Positions 1 through 12,499 of a DNA stretch of 64,000 bases are shown in pieces. The notes beneath the pieces were generated by a model, which saw only the letters and a list, made by a program, of their open reading frames with translations, made no database searches and was not told where the DNA came from. Position numbers and translations under genes: made by a program. Source of the DNA: Hesseltinella vesiculosa (Eukaryota > Mucoromycota > Mucoromycetes > Mucorales > Cunninghamellaceae); assembly GCA_002104935.1 (NCBI GenBank), contig MCGT01000033.1, positions 248,001 to 312,000 on the forward strand. Direction: 5' to 3'. The stretch's first letter is position 1; each line of letters begins with the position of its first letter.

Positions 1-286
1 GGTGGCATTGATCTTGGCACGTGTTTGTCTACAAGTAGAGCATTCGCACAAATTCTGTGCCTTGGTTTCTACGTTTCAATAATGAGAGCATCGATGAGAC
101 AACAGATGAAAAATAAATCAATAAAACTAGACGGATTCACCAAAAAAAAAAAAAAATAGAAAACGTACTGGAATGGAGCCATGTGTAGGCAGTGTAGATG
201 GTGGAAGGGATCAAGACAATCGATAAGACGGATAACAGGAAATAGAAGAAGTTGAACCCTTCTTCATCGTAAGTGTATTCGGCCAT
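1..286 (-). CDS. SEC63: Sec63-like ER translocon J-protein, N-terminal fragment
   Basis: Partial gene running off the left edge. Exon 1 is 169-286 (start codon 284-286) and exon 2 begins at 68 after a GTACGT...AG intron of about 100 bases. The protein starts MAEYTYDEEGFNFFYF and continues into a hydrophobic stretch ending in IPSTIYTAYTW. This resembles the start of animal and fungal Sec63 (acidic YDxxG followed by FFYF and the first membrane span). Exon 2 gives a Cys-containing segment with CECSTC, as in fungal Sec63 after the first span. Sec63 is an ER membrane J-domain protein that recruits BiP/Kar2 to the Sec61 channel for post-translational translocation. The J domain and Brl region lie outside the window, so the assignment rests on about 60 residues. 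Confidence 0.75.
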
Positions 287-2745
287 GGGTTGTCCAAAAA
301 CAAAAAGAGTTGAAGAAGGAGAACCCAGAAGCTTTTTTTTTCTTATTTATGCGGGGATTTTGACCAAAAGCATGTCAGTCAGCCATTGGCCGGTTCACCC
401 TGACCATCTTCCCTTTTTGGAATGAGCCTGTCAAGACTCATTTTTTTGATTCTTGCATTTCTGCCTGCTGTACACGTCTACGCAAGCGATAAAGTCAGTA
501 AGTAAATGAGACAGAGTTGAAAGCCACTTGGCTTTCGCGTGCTTTTCGTCCAACCCAATTGGCTGACGAGCTATCCTTCATGGTTGGGCCGTTTCTCCTT
601 TCTCGCCACGAGCGGATGTTTTCATTCGCGCCACAGAGTCCTGAGGGGTATAACCACACCCTATCCTGCATGTACATGATATTTAAAGGGGATTAGCTCG
701 ATGGCTAGCCATCTGACAAAAAAAATCTTTATGCCACCGCAACACAGCTGTGTAGATCGACGTTGGCATGACTGCTGTAACTTGGGAATAACGATGGTGC
801 TGGGAAAAAATCAAGCCAACCAGTGTGTTTCATGGGTTCACCACAACCTTACTAGGATCTCAGCAGAGACAAGCCGTTGCAGGGTTTTTATTCTGGGGTT
901 TCAAGGCGCGTAGGAAAGGAATGGAAAAATTGAACTGGTAGAGGACTTGTGAATATCCCGGTCATCAGAGCTAAAATGCGCAAAAAGTACGCCTCAGAGG
1001 CGTGCAAGAAGAGTAAGCTATTCCATAATAGGATTGGTAACGAAGCCCAGGTTTTACGTCTGGAGACCAGGGAGATTTTAAAGCTGCCAAACCGGATAAG
1101 GATCAAAAGACAGTGGGGGTATCTGGGAGACTGCACAGCGAAGACAAATCTCATCTCAGGGAGAATATGGAATCTGTAGCGTACTTACGCCGTCTACGAA
1201 AATGCCTGCGTCAAAAGCTGGCGCGCGCACTGCAAATGGAGAGAGGATGAAAAAGGCCTGCTGTTTTCAATCTCCGAGGCTAGTAGGTGCGCTGGCGAGT
1301 GTCAGCCAATAAGGGTGGATTTTGGCATGCAGGTAGACCAGTGATGGATAGGTATGCACTGGTGTGTCAGTGCTCTGTAGTTACATAAAAAAAACGCGCC
1401 AATTAATAAAGCTTCACACAAAGTTGGCCCTTCCCACATCGCAAAAGAAGAACATCTGTTCAATGACGTATCAACCGCATCATCGTAACCAATCTTATTC
1501 ATGCCTTGAGATAATCATTAGCCAAGCTGGTCTAGTTTGAACCTATAGGAGATACGCAGCTGTTGGTCAAGCACACGGGAGCACTGGGGGGGGGAAGATG
1601 GATGAGAAAGGTTGGATACGGTGGTCTTAAAATGGATAGGAAAACCGAGACGCAAAACGATTCCGCGATCGCGCCGGCTCGTGCAATCCATGCGTGCGTC
1701 CACTTGATTTATTCTAACCACCAGGCAAGAACCCATCGTACACTTGGCCATTTTAAAACATGTGGACTGACCCAAAGAAAACGATGAATCTCCGGCTGCC
1801 AAATGTAGGCAATGCGTTTCAAATAAAAGCTGCTGCCCATCGAGTCGAGTATTAAAAATTCCCATCATGAAACCGAAAGGCACAAGCACCTGTGCCATCG
1901 CCTCAGGGAGGAGATGGAAGGGGTCGCCGTGGCGGAGAAAAGCTGCAGCTGGGGTTGGCACGTCTTGGCGCGCGGACTTTCCCAGATGAGGAAATGGCGG
2001 GCATGACCTATTTTTTTTTTTCCTTCGCAGGTGGTGATATACAGTCCTTTTGATTTTTTCTATCATTAGGACGATAGGCTGATCCGTAGCTGTAAAGGGC
2101 TACCATCAAGGAGAGTAATGAGAATATGGAGATCATCTTTTCTTTTTTTTTTTTTTAATTCTGTAAAGCACTGGGTACAATTGCTCAGCATATTAAACAA
2201 AGAAATAAACGGGGGAGCTCAACAACTTGCCATTTTCAATGGGTTGTCCTTCAAATCAAATACTGGGATCGGCTGGCCTCGGCCCATTGCTTTTTTATAG
2301 CTGCAGATGCCAGGGAAGGCAAACCGGTCCTATTTTGGCAAAGGATGGCCCGTTTGACACCTAGCGCAAGCTGAAAAGGGCCAATCGGGGTTTCCATATA
2401 TGGAATCCTGCGGCGAAGGAGGCTAGCGCGAAGGATGCAGTCCATCCATTTTTCTTTTTCTAGAAGATTGGCATTGCTATTTCTGGTTCCCTTGAAAAGA
2501 TGGCAAAACAATCCAGTATGACCCATGTAGATGAGGAACACAGGAGGACCCAAGAAAAACAAGGGAATGATCACAAAGAAAGGTGGGGGGCCTGAGCGTT
2601 GGGGGGGGGGGCAGTGCCACAGGTTGCACGAGGACACACAGAGAATCCTACATTGTATTTTTTATACGTCCACTTTTAATTCTTTTTTATAAAAAGTTAC
2701 ACAGAGAAATGGAATGGGGGGGGGAGGTTACAATGTTCACCAAGT
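287..2745. other. 2.5-kb gap with no supportable gene
   Basis: Between the SEC63 start and the SRP68 stop. Short open frames occur on both strands (longest 1518-2066, minus). They lack family motifs, have low-complexity ends and are interrupted by homopolymers. No tRNA-like fold, transposon ends or tandem array was recognised. It probably holds the SEC63 promoter and the SRP68 3' flank. Confidence 0.5.
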
Positions 2746-5041
2746 TTAGTTGGCGCCTCCAAAGCCAAAGAATTTCCAAAGGCCAGACCCCTTTTCAGCC
2801 GAGGCCCTTTCTTGAAGAGCTTCGGGGTATCTGATATGGTTGGCAGCAAGATCAAAGTAGAAAGGTTTACAAGGCGCAGGCTGGAATTTGGGAGGGAAGT
2901 TGATCAAACGAGGAACCTTTTGGCCAGGTGTCGTCAAACTTGTTGGGTAGGTATCCAACCGCTGAATTAAGGTCTCCTATTTTTTTTTTTTTTTTAAAAA
3001 AAAAAAGTAAGCGATCTCATTATTGTTGCCATTTGCGCATGCTTCCCGACTCCCCCGATTTTTGTTTCTCCAAGCCAACAATAAAAATCTTAAATAAATC
3101 TCCACGCGCAACACACACACACATGTATAAATGTATTTTATACAGCACACAGAGCCTCCCCCTCTCTTGGATGTTGTCAAATTGGCTTACCACCTCATTA
3201 TCATCGATGGAAGCAACTTCCTTTTCCGTCGAATCAGGTTGATCATCATGATGCAAGTACCACTGGGCCTGGGCCTTCCAAATGCCAGATTGGATGGAGA
3301 TTTCCAGACTTTGTAAGTCTTGAGGCGTCACTTTGAGCACAGCTTCATCATCAAAACCTCGGGATTGTTGTAGCAATTGTTTCGTTTGCACCAGATGAGT
3401 TTGCGCACGTTGATACAATGCCAGAGCCTCTGGCATCATTTGAGAATCCACATAAGCCACTGCCACCAATAAACATCTACTCATAGGCAGATGTGAGCTA
3501 AGGGAGTCACGTTTTTTTTTTTTTTTTTTTTTACCTTTGCGCCTTGAAAAATCCTGTGAGAATATCCAATTCGGATTCAAATGCATGGCGCTCCTTGACG
3601 CCCGTCAGATCTTGGATGTAACCCACTTGCTAAACAGGCAAAAACACACCCGTCAGTCTCCGGCCATCCTAACAGGCCTATTGTTTGTTTTGCTTTTTAC
3701 CTTGAGGATGTCATCCCAGAGCTTGATGCGGTGTTGGGTTTTTTCCAAAGTGGATAACAAGGCTTTGTTGCGTTGGATAGTGTAGGCATAGTAGTGATAG
3801 GTGACAAAGGTTTGGACCCAGGCCATTTGCTCCGATGCCTTGGATGACTTGGTAGAGGCTACTTTGGCGGCGGCTTCCTTGTCTTCCTTGACGAGCTTCT
3901 TGACGCGCTTTTCGACATCGGCCCAGGCGGACAGCACTGCGTCATAGCGTTCGACGACTTGCTTGTCGTCGTCGGTGTTGCTCAGATCCAGCGAGCCGGT
4001 GACGTCCCTGGCATGGTGCACGGCGTCTGCCAAAGCAGGTTGGGTCAGCGTCAGAGGTTCGTAGCGCCACAGGAAGGTGTTGTTGGCGCGGCCGTCTTGG
4101 GTGGTGGCAGGGGACACGCCGAGGGTCGAGGTCAGTTGCGACTCAAGCGCATCAAGGCTATGCTGCTTCTTGAGCGATGCGATCAACGTATCCATGTCCT
4201 GGTCGGTGGGGCATTGCAGCTTGTAGGCACAGAAACGGAGGTTGGCGTCCATGTCATCGATGGCGGCATAGGCTAGTGACGCCTGCTGAGGGTTGGTAGA
4301 GTGCGAGGTGGTAGCAAAGCGGTCGTAGATGGTGCGGGCTTCCAGCAGGCTGGCCAAACAGGCCGACCACTGCTGCTGCTCAAAGTCCAGGTAGCCTTGG
4401 ATTGTGGCAGCGTAAGCCTTGGCGTAGAGCAGGGTGCGTGGGTCGACGACTTGCTGCTCGCAGTGCACATACAGTTGCTTGGCGGACTCCACGGCGCGCT
4501 TCAAGCGTTTGGTCAAATGGTGACGCTTGCGAGTGTCGAGGCTGTTGGTCGATTCCTGCTTGAGCTCCATGCTGTAGGCCCAGGCTCGTTCGGTCTCGTA
4601 CACAAACAGGTGCAAGTAGCGCACATCATCAAATTGCTCAGGCAACTCTTTTTTCTTGTTGACCTTTTTGCTGTTGGGTTCGGTCAAGGACAGCATCTGA
4701 CGAAGGCGATGCACACGGCGAGTGCAGTGTTCTCTGAAAGAATGTAAAAACGATGGGTGATTAACTTCTTTTGTCGTAAGTCTGCATCCTGTACCTGTAA
4801 CGTTGGTAATCATGATGACGCAACCCGTATTGCATACGAGCTTCATTGATGAGCTGGAGCACTATAGAGAAGGAGACGATGAAAGAAAAGGTGAGTGTCA
4901 TTGTTTGCGTTGGTCGTCATCAACTTACAGTCAAAGGACATGGGCTTCTTGTCAACGCAGATACCTATGAATGTATAAAAACATCAGTGGGATGCGTGGT
5001 TTATCAGTCAGATAAAGAAGCTTACTTTCAGCCGTAGACAT
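2746..5041 (-). CDS. SRP68: Signal recognition particle subunit SRP68
   Basis: Seven exons on the minus strand join in frame to 582 residues: 5026-5041, 4929-4964, 4861-4795, 4733-3701, 3629-3535, 3476-3191 and 2961-2746. The first coding exon is only 16 bases. The N-terminal part reads LINEARMQYGLRHHDYQRYR then CTRRVHRLRQ, the basic RNA-binding region typical of SRP68. The middle is helical (TPR-like) and the C-terminus has PCKPFYFDLAANHI followed by a Gly/Phe-rich tail, the SRP72-contacting end. Length is close to the animal protein of about 620 residues. SRP68 binds 7S RNA with SRP72 and is needed for co-translational ER targeting. The last junction (3191 to 2961) was placed by family similarity. 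Confidence 0.95.
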
Positions 5042-6063
5042 GATGACCAATGGTGGGGATTGTGGAAGGAAAAGGGTGAAAGGAAGGACTTTGAATTCTT
5101 TATTTTTTTGCTGGCACTTTTTCCGTGGCTGGTTTCGTTTTCTTTCCAACCTTTTTTTTTTTTTTTTCATCTGTCTGTATTGGGGCATATACAACAAAGG
5201 TAAATGAAGAATCCCGTGAAGAGAAAGGGAGAGTGTATGAGGAGGAGAAGGATGATGATTATATCCCAGAGGATCCTGAGAAGGATCACTTGGACCTTCT
5301 TTTTTTGCAGTCGCAAGGAACGGAGGATGTCCATTGCTGCATTGTTTTGTGGATGATTCAATGGCTTGAGCTATTGGGATCATCCCTTGCGAGGAACAAT
5401 GGTATTGATCTCGTTTTTTTTTCCTAAAAAAAAAAAAACGTTCTTTGTTGCAAATTTGAGGTTTCGGTTCTTCGATGATCACAGCAAAAGCTGGAAAAAA
5501 TCAAAACGCTTGATATGAATCCTTCCCCCCCCTTTTTACACTGCTCTTTTGTGTGATGCTAGTAACCCAACTCACTCTTTTATTAATATTCTCCAGAATC
5601 CATGATCTCTTGATCACTGGCCGGCTTTGTCTCGCAAACGCGACGTGATCCTGGCCCTGCCGGTTTGTATGTTGCCCCTGGCTCGCTGGTGGTCTTTCGA
5701 CGCAAGTGCAGAAATTGAACAGATGCTGGGCAGACCATCAAAGGGAAGTGTGAGAGAGATGCATGCCGAGATCGACCGAAGAAAAAAGGAGTGGGGTTTG
5801 GGGGGTGGGGCAGCTGCAGACTTGTTTGCTGGATTTCCAAAAGAAAGAGTGCTTGTGACCTCTCACTTTTGATCTTGATCAAATAAAAATAGTTCGATTT
5901 TTTTTTTGCGTGTTTATTTGATTTATTAATTACATACAATAGCAGGCAAGGCCGAAGAGAAAGGATAATGTACTATAGAAATATAGGATATGGAAATAGC
6001 AGACAGAAACAAAAAAATGTATACAAAATAAAATAAAAAAAAAGTAAGCAAGCCACTTTTTTT
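5042..6063. other. Gap of about 1 kb, no gene seen
   Basis: SRP68 promoter side and the 3' flank of the zinc-finger gene. It holds poly-T runs and short spurious frames on both strands. Nothing with a recognisable motif was found. Confidence 0.5.
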
Positions 6064-6999
6064 TTACAGAGGGTTCAGTAGGTGCTGGATGGAAGGTAAT
6101 TTGATTTGCTCAGGGGTATAGGTGGAAACAAAGTTGGTGTGAAGGGCTTCCATGGATGCTTTCAATAGAGGTGACGAGGGGAGCGGCGAGGTGGGAGGAG
6201 GAGAATCGGTGGCCGAGCCTGAAGAGACCGATGATGCATAAGTGGGGCTGTGGCAGGCGGACAGGGCGGGCGAAGGAGGGGCGGAAAAGAGTCTGGCGAG
6301 GAGGTCCGGATCATCAAGACTATCAGCTTTGAGCACCACACCATGGAGTTTCTCGATGTGCCGCAGTAGCTGGCCACGACGCCAGAAGGATTTATAGCAG
6401 CCGGCGGATGGGCAATGATGGAGCTTGGCATGGCTGGAGGGCGCTGGAGAAGAGGCAGCAGCGTCAGACGCATCGGTGGACATGGAATGGACGGAGGAGG
6501 TGGAGCCGCGATGTTGCCATGGATCGGTATCGGTGATGGTTGGCGTTGGGGAGAGGGGGGAATGAGGTTTCTTTGCAAACGTTTGGCAGGGTTGGACAAA
6601 GCGTAGGATGGAGCAATGTTGCTGTTGTCGGGCATAAGCTTCTTCCTCGTCCGCGGTGCGAGGCTTACCAGACAGGTTGAAGCGGCGGACCTTGCGTCGT
6701 CGTTGTAAAAGCATGGTGGGGGGTGAGGTGTGGACTTTGATGTGGCGACGAAGCTCGTCGGACCGAGCGAAGCGCTTGTCACATTGAGGGAACGTGCACG
6801 CGTGAGGCTTTTCACCAGTGTGGGTTCGCACATGGCGCACCTTGTGTTCCAGGCGATAGAATGACTTATGGCAATATTCACATTGATAGGGCCGTTGGTT
6901 TGGCACGGTTTCAGTTAGACAGGGTAACATGGACGAATACATTGCCTGGGCGTTGTTGGCCAGAGGATTCATGAGCATGGCAAGATCACCTTTTGACAT
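6064..6999 (-). CDS. CreA/Mig1-like C2H2 transcription factor with an extra finger
   Basis: Single-exon gene of 311 residues. The start at 6999 (MSKGDLAML) is chosen because the frame upstream encodes a low-complexity hydrophobic run. Two tandem C2H2 fingers near residues 36-90 read [20 protein letters not shown], then HTGEKPHAC and [11 protein letters not shown]. The finger order, the linker and the RLEH/RSDEL recognition helices match the CreA/Mig1 carbon-repressor group, which binds SYGGRG-type promoter sites. A third, separated C2H2-like finger near residues 195-220 (CPSAGC...[10 protein letters not shown]) is not part of canonical CreA. The C-terminus is Ser/Pro-rich and ends in IQHLLNPL, which could be a short interaction motif (inference). 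Whether it represses glucose-controlled genes cannot be read from sequence. Confidence 0.85.
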   Translation of the reverse strand: MSKGDLAMLMNPLANNAQAMYSSMLPCLTETVPNQRPYQCEYCHKSFYRLEHKVRHVRTHTGEKPHACTFPQCDKRFARSDELRRHIKVHTSPPTMLLQRRRKVRRFNLSGKPRTADEEEAYARQQQHCSILRFVQPCQTFAKKPHSPLSPTPTITDTDPWQHRGSTSSVHSMSTDASDAAASSPAPSSHAKLHHCPSAGCYKSFWRRGQLLRHIEKLHGVVLKADSLDDPDLLARLFSAPPSPALSACHSPTYASSVSSGSATDSPPPTSPLPSSPLLKASMEALHTNFVSTYTPEQIKLPSIQHLLNPL

Positions 7000-8770
7000 T
7001 AGGAATATATACAGGTACGCTAAAAGGTATATTGAATAAGAAATTGAATTCAGGTAAAGATATTTACAAAAAAAAGGGAGAGAGAAGAAAAACAGAAGCA
7101 AGAAAGAAGAGTAAGAGGAGGCGGTTTAAATAGGGTCTTTTTTGAATGTCATCCTTTGGGTCTTTTCCCCTTCTCGCCCGATTTCTTTTATGTGCAACGT
7201 CTGCATGAGGCTGTATAAATAAATTTTAGAATGAAGCTCTGTGTGTACCAACCCACACAACAAAACAAGATTGCCATTTTGAGGAATCTTTTTTTTTCAT
7301 TTATTCCTGTGCATTCCTATTAAGGTTTTTTTTTTCAGAGCTCTACCAAAACAGAGGGTCAACATTTTGGGGTAAGGGAATCCCTTGTTTTTCTATCCCC
7401 CCCACTTGCATCATATTATAACAAAAGGGGCTCTGTGTGCTATTCTAAATGATTTTAAGTTGCGTATAAATAACGAGTTGTTGCCGGATCTGCTTTCCAT
7501 GCTCGACCCTTTCACCAAAAAGTAAAATAAAAAAAATCAATGTTGTTCCATTTTTCCAAATAGAATCATGTTGTCTTTTTGTCAATCGATAAACCTACTT
7601 GATAGTATCAAGATGCACGGACTCACAAGCGAACATGCACACCACCCAGCCATCACTCTTGAGGGAAAAAAATCAGCCAGCTTTTCAGTTGATTCCCCTT
7701 TTTTTGACGAGAAATTCCCAGCCAAGTGCATGCTATTGTCATGGGTTGTGTCACACCTCTTTAATGCTCGCCATGATGAAATAAAATAGCACATGGTTAG
7801 TATAAAATAGCAAGTGCTCATAAATAAAAGAAAGTTTTCTCTGTGTGAAATGCACTTTTGGTATACTTTTTTTAAAGTACAGTCTCTGCACTTTTTTTTT
7901 TTCGCACCCCTTCCATGTCAACAAGGCAAGCTCTAGCCTTTTCGAACAACGCTGGTTGTAAAAGGAAACTCCCCCCTTTTTTTTCCAGCAGGGAACTCGG
8001 GAAAGAGGGTAGGGCACAGGATGAAAAAGGGAACTGTGTGGAGGCTCCTCGTTTTTTTCTGCTCCCTCTTCTCTGTGTGTGTCTTGATTTCAAACACCAT
8101 GGAGATGGTTTCATTTTTCCAGCCCTTGCTGATTAGCCAGGCCACTTAAATCAAACTTGGTTTTAGGAAAGCTTTGATGCGCTGGACGTGATAATAACCC
8201 ATGCCTTGCTTTTTTTTCCAGAGTAGACAAGAGGTCAGTGCATGACGAAACATCTTACTTAATCAAAAACGGCGGTTCCGGTTCTCAACTGTTCTAAAAG
8301 ACCATTTTAAACAATGCACACACACCTTCCCAAGTCACACAGATGCTATTCTAAATTTTTTTATGCACAGTACTCTACCTCTACGTCTCCTCCTGCAATG
8401 ACCGTATTTGGAAAATGCATTGCCAACCACGAGTCGGATTCACACGAAGAATGCCTACATCTCTCTTCATTGCATTGCATGATTTTTTATTTTTTCGTGG
8501 CGCTATGAAAGCCATCCTTCTTTCCCTTGCTTTCTTTACAATGCCAAATCAAACGAGTTTTTCCAGACTTGCCACGAACAGGGTGGATGAGTAAAAAAGG
8601 TAATTTTTTTCGTTCCTTGATCTGTCTCGGTGTTGCCATGGCAACTGATTGCTTTGGCCAGCTGATTGGCTGGCTCCGCTTCTCGGCCAAAAAAAAAAAA
8701 AAAAAACTGCGGGCTTCAAACGCTGTTCTTCTTGTCCTCTTCTGTTTTATCTTTTTTTTTTTTTTTAAAC
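7000..8770. other. 1.8-kb divergent intergenic region
   Basis: Separates the divergently transcribed zinc-finger gene and Rab7 gene. It contains poly-T and poly-A tracts and pyrimidine-rich stretches just upstream of the Rab7 start. Several short open frames overlap each other on both strands (7568-8145) without recognisable domains. I see no gene or repeat. Confidence 0.5.
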
Positions 8771-9864
8771 ATGTCATCAGCATCTAAAAAGAAAGTCTTG
8801 CTCAAAGTAAGTGCTTACCTACAATAAAAAGAAACAAACACGGTGCTAATTGGCTTTGTAATTTCATTTTCAAGGTCATTATCCTAGGGGACAGTGGGTA
8901 AGTTTCTTTTTTATCTCGTTTCATCGTTTTTCAACTGAAGAAAAAAAAAAAATCCGTGGTCATGAAACATTCGAGTAGAGAATAACTCCATTGTTTTTTT
9001 CCTAGCGTTGGTAAAACTTCGTTGATGAACCAATATGTTAACAAAAAGTTCTCGAGCGCATACAAGGCCACTATCGTAATAAGTTTTTTCGTCCATCCTT
9101 GGCATACCAATCCTCATGCTTTTTTTTTTCTCCCTCTCTACTATTTTTTTTCCTACTCTATTTTACCCTAGGGTGCCGACTTTTTAACCAAAGAAGTCAT
9201 GGTCGATGATAAACTGGTCACCATGCAGGTAGATCACATATGAATCCTCTTGTTGTTGAAACTCTTTTTCTTCCTCACACCCAAACGTTTCATTCCGTTT
9301 GTAGATTTGGGATACAGCCGGACAAGAACGATTCCAATCTTTGGGGGTTGCTTTTTACCGAGGAGCTGACTGCTGCGTGTTGGTATATGATGTGAATAAT
9401 AACAAGAGCTACGAATCGCTGGGTAAGTCTCAAGTTTTAAAAAATCGGATCATGTGAGCTCATTTTTTTTTTTAGGTCAATGGCATGATGAATTCCTGGT
9501 GCAAGCTTCTCCACGGGACCCTGACAACTTTCCATTTGTCGTATTGGGTAACAAAGTAGACGTTGATGAATCCAAGCGCATGGTAGGCAAAACATAAAAA
9601 GGGCCAACCTCGAGATCTCATTTTTTGGTTGGATCGGAGCAGGTATCGCAAAAACGAGCCATGGCCTTTTGCCAAGCCAAGGGCAACATTCCTTACTTTG
9701 AAACCTCGGCCAAGGAAGCGATCAATGTCGAACAGGCCTTCCAAACCATCGCCAAGAATGCCCTCCAACAAGAAACCGACGTAGAATTGTACAGCGATTT
9801 CAACGACCCCATCCGCATCGACAATGATCACTCCAACAAGGACTTCAATGGTTGTGCCTGCTAA
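8771..9864 (+). CDS. YPT7: Rab7-family small GTPase (Ypt7)
   Basis: Seven exons (8771-8806, 8875-8897, 9006-9075, 9172-9228, 9305-9422, 9476-9582, 9643-9864) give 210 residues, the usual Rab length. All nucleotide-binding motifs are present: GDSGVGKTSL (P-loop), the effector threonine in [22 protein letters not shown] and ETSAKEA. The Rab7-type effector region [13 protein letters not shown] identifies the subfamily. The C-terminus is CAC, a double geranylgeranylation signal. In fungi Ypt7 recruits HOPS and retromer-linked factors for late endosome-vacuole and vacuole-vacuole fusion. Exon 2 is only 23 bases. It converges with the vacuolar phosphatase gene 193 bases downstream. Confidence 0.97.
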
Positions 9865-10057
9865 AGCCCTCTCCAACTTATTTTTTACACCCTTGACAAA
9901 ACATACACGCTTTCTACTTTTTTTTTTCATGCCTCCCTTTGGTTGGTTGTAGGTACTGTACTTGTAATGGCGCTCCCCGATAATGTGCCAATAAATAGTT
10001 TATTTTTTTAAAAAAAACACATCTTCAAAAAACAGCAAAGCGAGAACAAAAAAGAAA

Positions 10058-12224
10058 TCAATCTTGGTTACGTTGGTGGTTGGACAGCATGGTGGTATAA
10101 TCAGTGTTGTCTTGGACAGAGAATTGCTGGCCTTCGTTCAATCGGCGAGTGATGTCATCCAAATCCAAGTCCAAGTAATTGACAATGAAATCCCCGATTT
10201 CCGTGTTTTCATGACTACCACGAAGCTTGTCGGTGCCTGGGCCTTCTGCATAGAGATTCACATCCACAGCTGTATGACCCCAAGTGGTAAACTATCGAAA
10301 AAAAAAAAATGAAGTTCTATCCCACAAAAAGAAGAAAAAAAAAGAGCGCTTGCCAACTTACACCAATCAAAGCACGACGACTAACAATGTCGGCGAAAAG
10401 AGTGACCAAGACTTCCATGTTCTTGCCAGAATCTGCCCAGTCTTGGATGCGTTTCAGTTCGATCTTGGTGGCATCAGGCACACCCAGCCCTTCGGCAACC
10501 AATGTCTTCTCCAAATAGTCGACTGTGGCAGTGTTGGTCTGCAATGCTTGAGCCCACATTTGAGCCAGCACTTCAGACGAGTTCGTCACACGCTGGATCA
10601 CTTCGGGGTTCCTGGGTAAAGATGACATCATCATGAGCAAATGATAAGGTTACTCTGTTCATTTGTTACCATTTGTACTCTGGGTAATCTGGGCCAGCTT
10701 GGCTGCCCACGGTCAAGCCACCGGTTTCGTGGTCGCTAGTGGAAATCACCACAGTGTTGGGATGATCACGCACAAACTCCTTCACCAATTGAGCGGTGCG
10801 CTGGTATTCCAAAATTTCATGCACATGCGTGGCGGCGTCGTTACTGTTCCCCCCGAAAAAAAATCCGAGGTCAGCGTGTGATTTTTTAATTTTTTTCAAT
10901 CCCACTCCCCGTTGTCTCCGACTTACGAATGAGCAGCCATGTCGATACGACTGCCTTCAATCATCAAAAAGAAGCCTTGGTCAGCTTGTTCGGCAGCATG
11001 TGACAAGATATCCAGGGCCTTGGTCACCATTTCCTTGAGGGAAGGTTCTTCCGAAGGACGACGATCAATTTCATAAGACATGTGCTACATCAGAAAAAAA
11101 TAAAAGATGAAAAGATCTGTTCCCCTTGTTCGTTTTGGAAAATCTAATGTTGTTTACATGAGGAGTAAATACGCCCATCAGTGGCAATTGGACATTTTTG
11201 GCTTGAAGGGCATCGAATTCTTTGCGGGTGCGATGGACGGCCCAACCGAATTTCTCTTCAGCTTCCTTGAACAAATCACGTTGGTCGGCGCGGCAGCTGA
11301 CATGATCAGTGACGTTGGGCAGGAATTCACAGCTACCACCACCAAACATGAGATCCACGGTGCGACCCAGAGGGTTGTAACCAATTTGCTGCTCGGCAAT
11401 GGCAGCTTCCCAGTCACGCCAAGCAACATGCGCAGAGAAGGATGCAGGGGTGGCGTGGGTGACCCGGGACGTCACCACCAACCCAGTCAACATGTTGTGA
11501 TGGATCTTGGCCGATTCCAGCACAGTACCACAAGCTTGCTTTTCGGGATCAACTATAATGAGAAGAGCATTAGGTTAGCACAATTGGCTTTCCCAGCGAC
11601 CAGTTTCTCCTTACCACCGATGGCTCCATTGTAGGACTTCAAGGCACAGGAAAAAGCAGTAGCACCAGCAGCGCTATCAGTCACCAAGCTGGAGGAGCTT
11701 TGAGTACGGCTGTGACCCACATGGATTTCATCCAACGGCAACATGGCACCTTTGGGCTCAAGGTTTTCATGCCACTGATAATATTGGCGGGCAAATGTTT
11801 CCGAGGCGGGCCCAAAGCCATCACTGATCATCATAATCACATTGCGCTTGGGCATGGTCACTACAAAAGCCATCGAAGTTCAAATGCATCAGTATAACTA
11901 ACTATCTTCGTTCCATTCTTCCGCACTCATTTACCTTCTTCCTTGGAAAAGAACATCACAGCGCCTGTAACAACCACCGCAGCAATGGCACTCACCACCA
12001 CAGCAGCCAAAGCACGATGCTTGGTTGTTTTTTGCTCAAAAAACTAAACAATGAGAGAAAGTTAAAATCGTAAAAAAGTGATAGACAAAAAAAAAAAAAC
12101 CGAGTTGGCCATGAAGAAAGGGGTGGGAAATAAAAAGTAGGCTGCTTACCTTTGGCTTGGAGGGAATGGTGGAGACGCCATCGTCTTCATGTGTAGGTAT
12201 AGTGCTGTAATTTTTACTTGTCAT
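10058..12224 (-). CDS. PHO8: Vacuolar (repressible) alkaline phosphatase, Pho8-like
   Basis: Eight exons join in frame to 546 residues: 12150-12224, 11935-12043, 11615-11860, 11158-11552, 10927-11084, 10670-10843, 10362-10611 and 10058-10291. A short cytosolic tail is followed by one membrane span (about residues 35-55, Ala/Val-rich), as in type II vacuolar Pho8. The alkaline phosphatase core follows: MMISDGFGPAS (metal site), VTDSAAGATAFS (catalytic serine in DSA), EGSRIDMAAH (Asp and His four apart, Zn ligands), STSDHETGG and WGHTAVDV. The enzyme removes phosphate from small esters in the vacuole. The residue after the metal-binding Asp is Met where His is usual in eukaryotes; it is not itself a ligand in the E. 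coli enzyme. Confidence 0.96.
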
Positions 12225-12499
12225 GAAGCAAAGAGTATAAAAGAGATAGGAAAAAAAAAAAAGAAAAAGAAAAAGAAAAAAGAGTGATAAGAGAGAGAGA
12301 GTAAAAAAGAACAAATCACGGGCAACGGCAAAGAAAGGCAAAAAGAGAGGTGGTGTGGAAAAAAGGTTCAAACGCCGCGCTTTAAAAATGGGCAAATGAG
12401 CACCGCCCGGTGTTTGTCTCAAAATCTCTCATCGTTTTTCATTCTTTTTGTTTCACCTCTTCTCTCCCAGTGAAAATCCGAGGAACAGCCAGTTCGATC

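Noticed and set aside
1518..2066. A 182-residue minus-strand open frame
   Set aside because: No recognisable domain, overlaps another frame on the opposite strand, ends in low complexity and has no splice or family support.
5125..5427. Plus-strand 100-residue frame upstream of SRP68
   Set aside because: Starts in a poly-T run, overlaps two antisense frames and lacks any motif; treated as intergenic.
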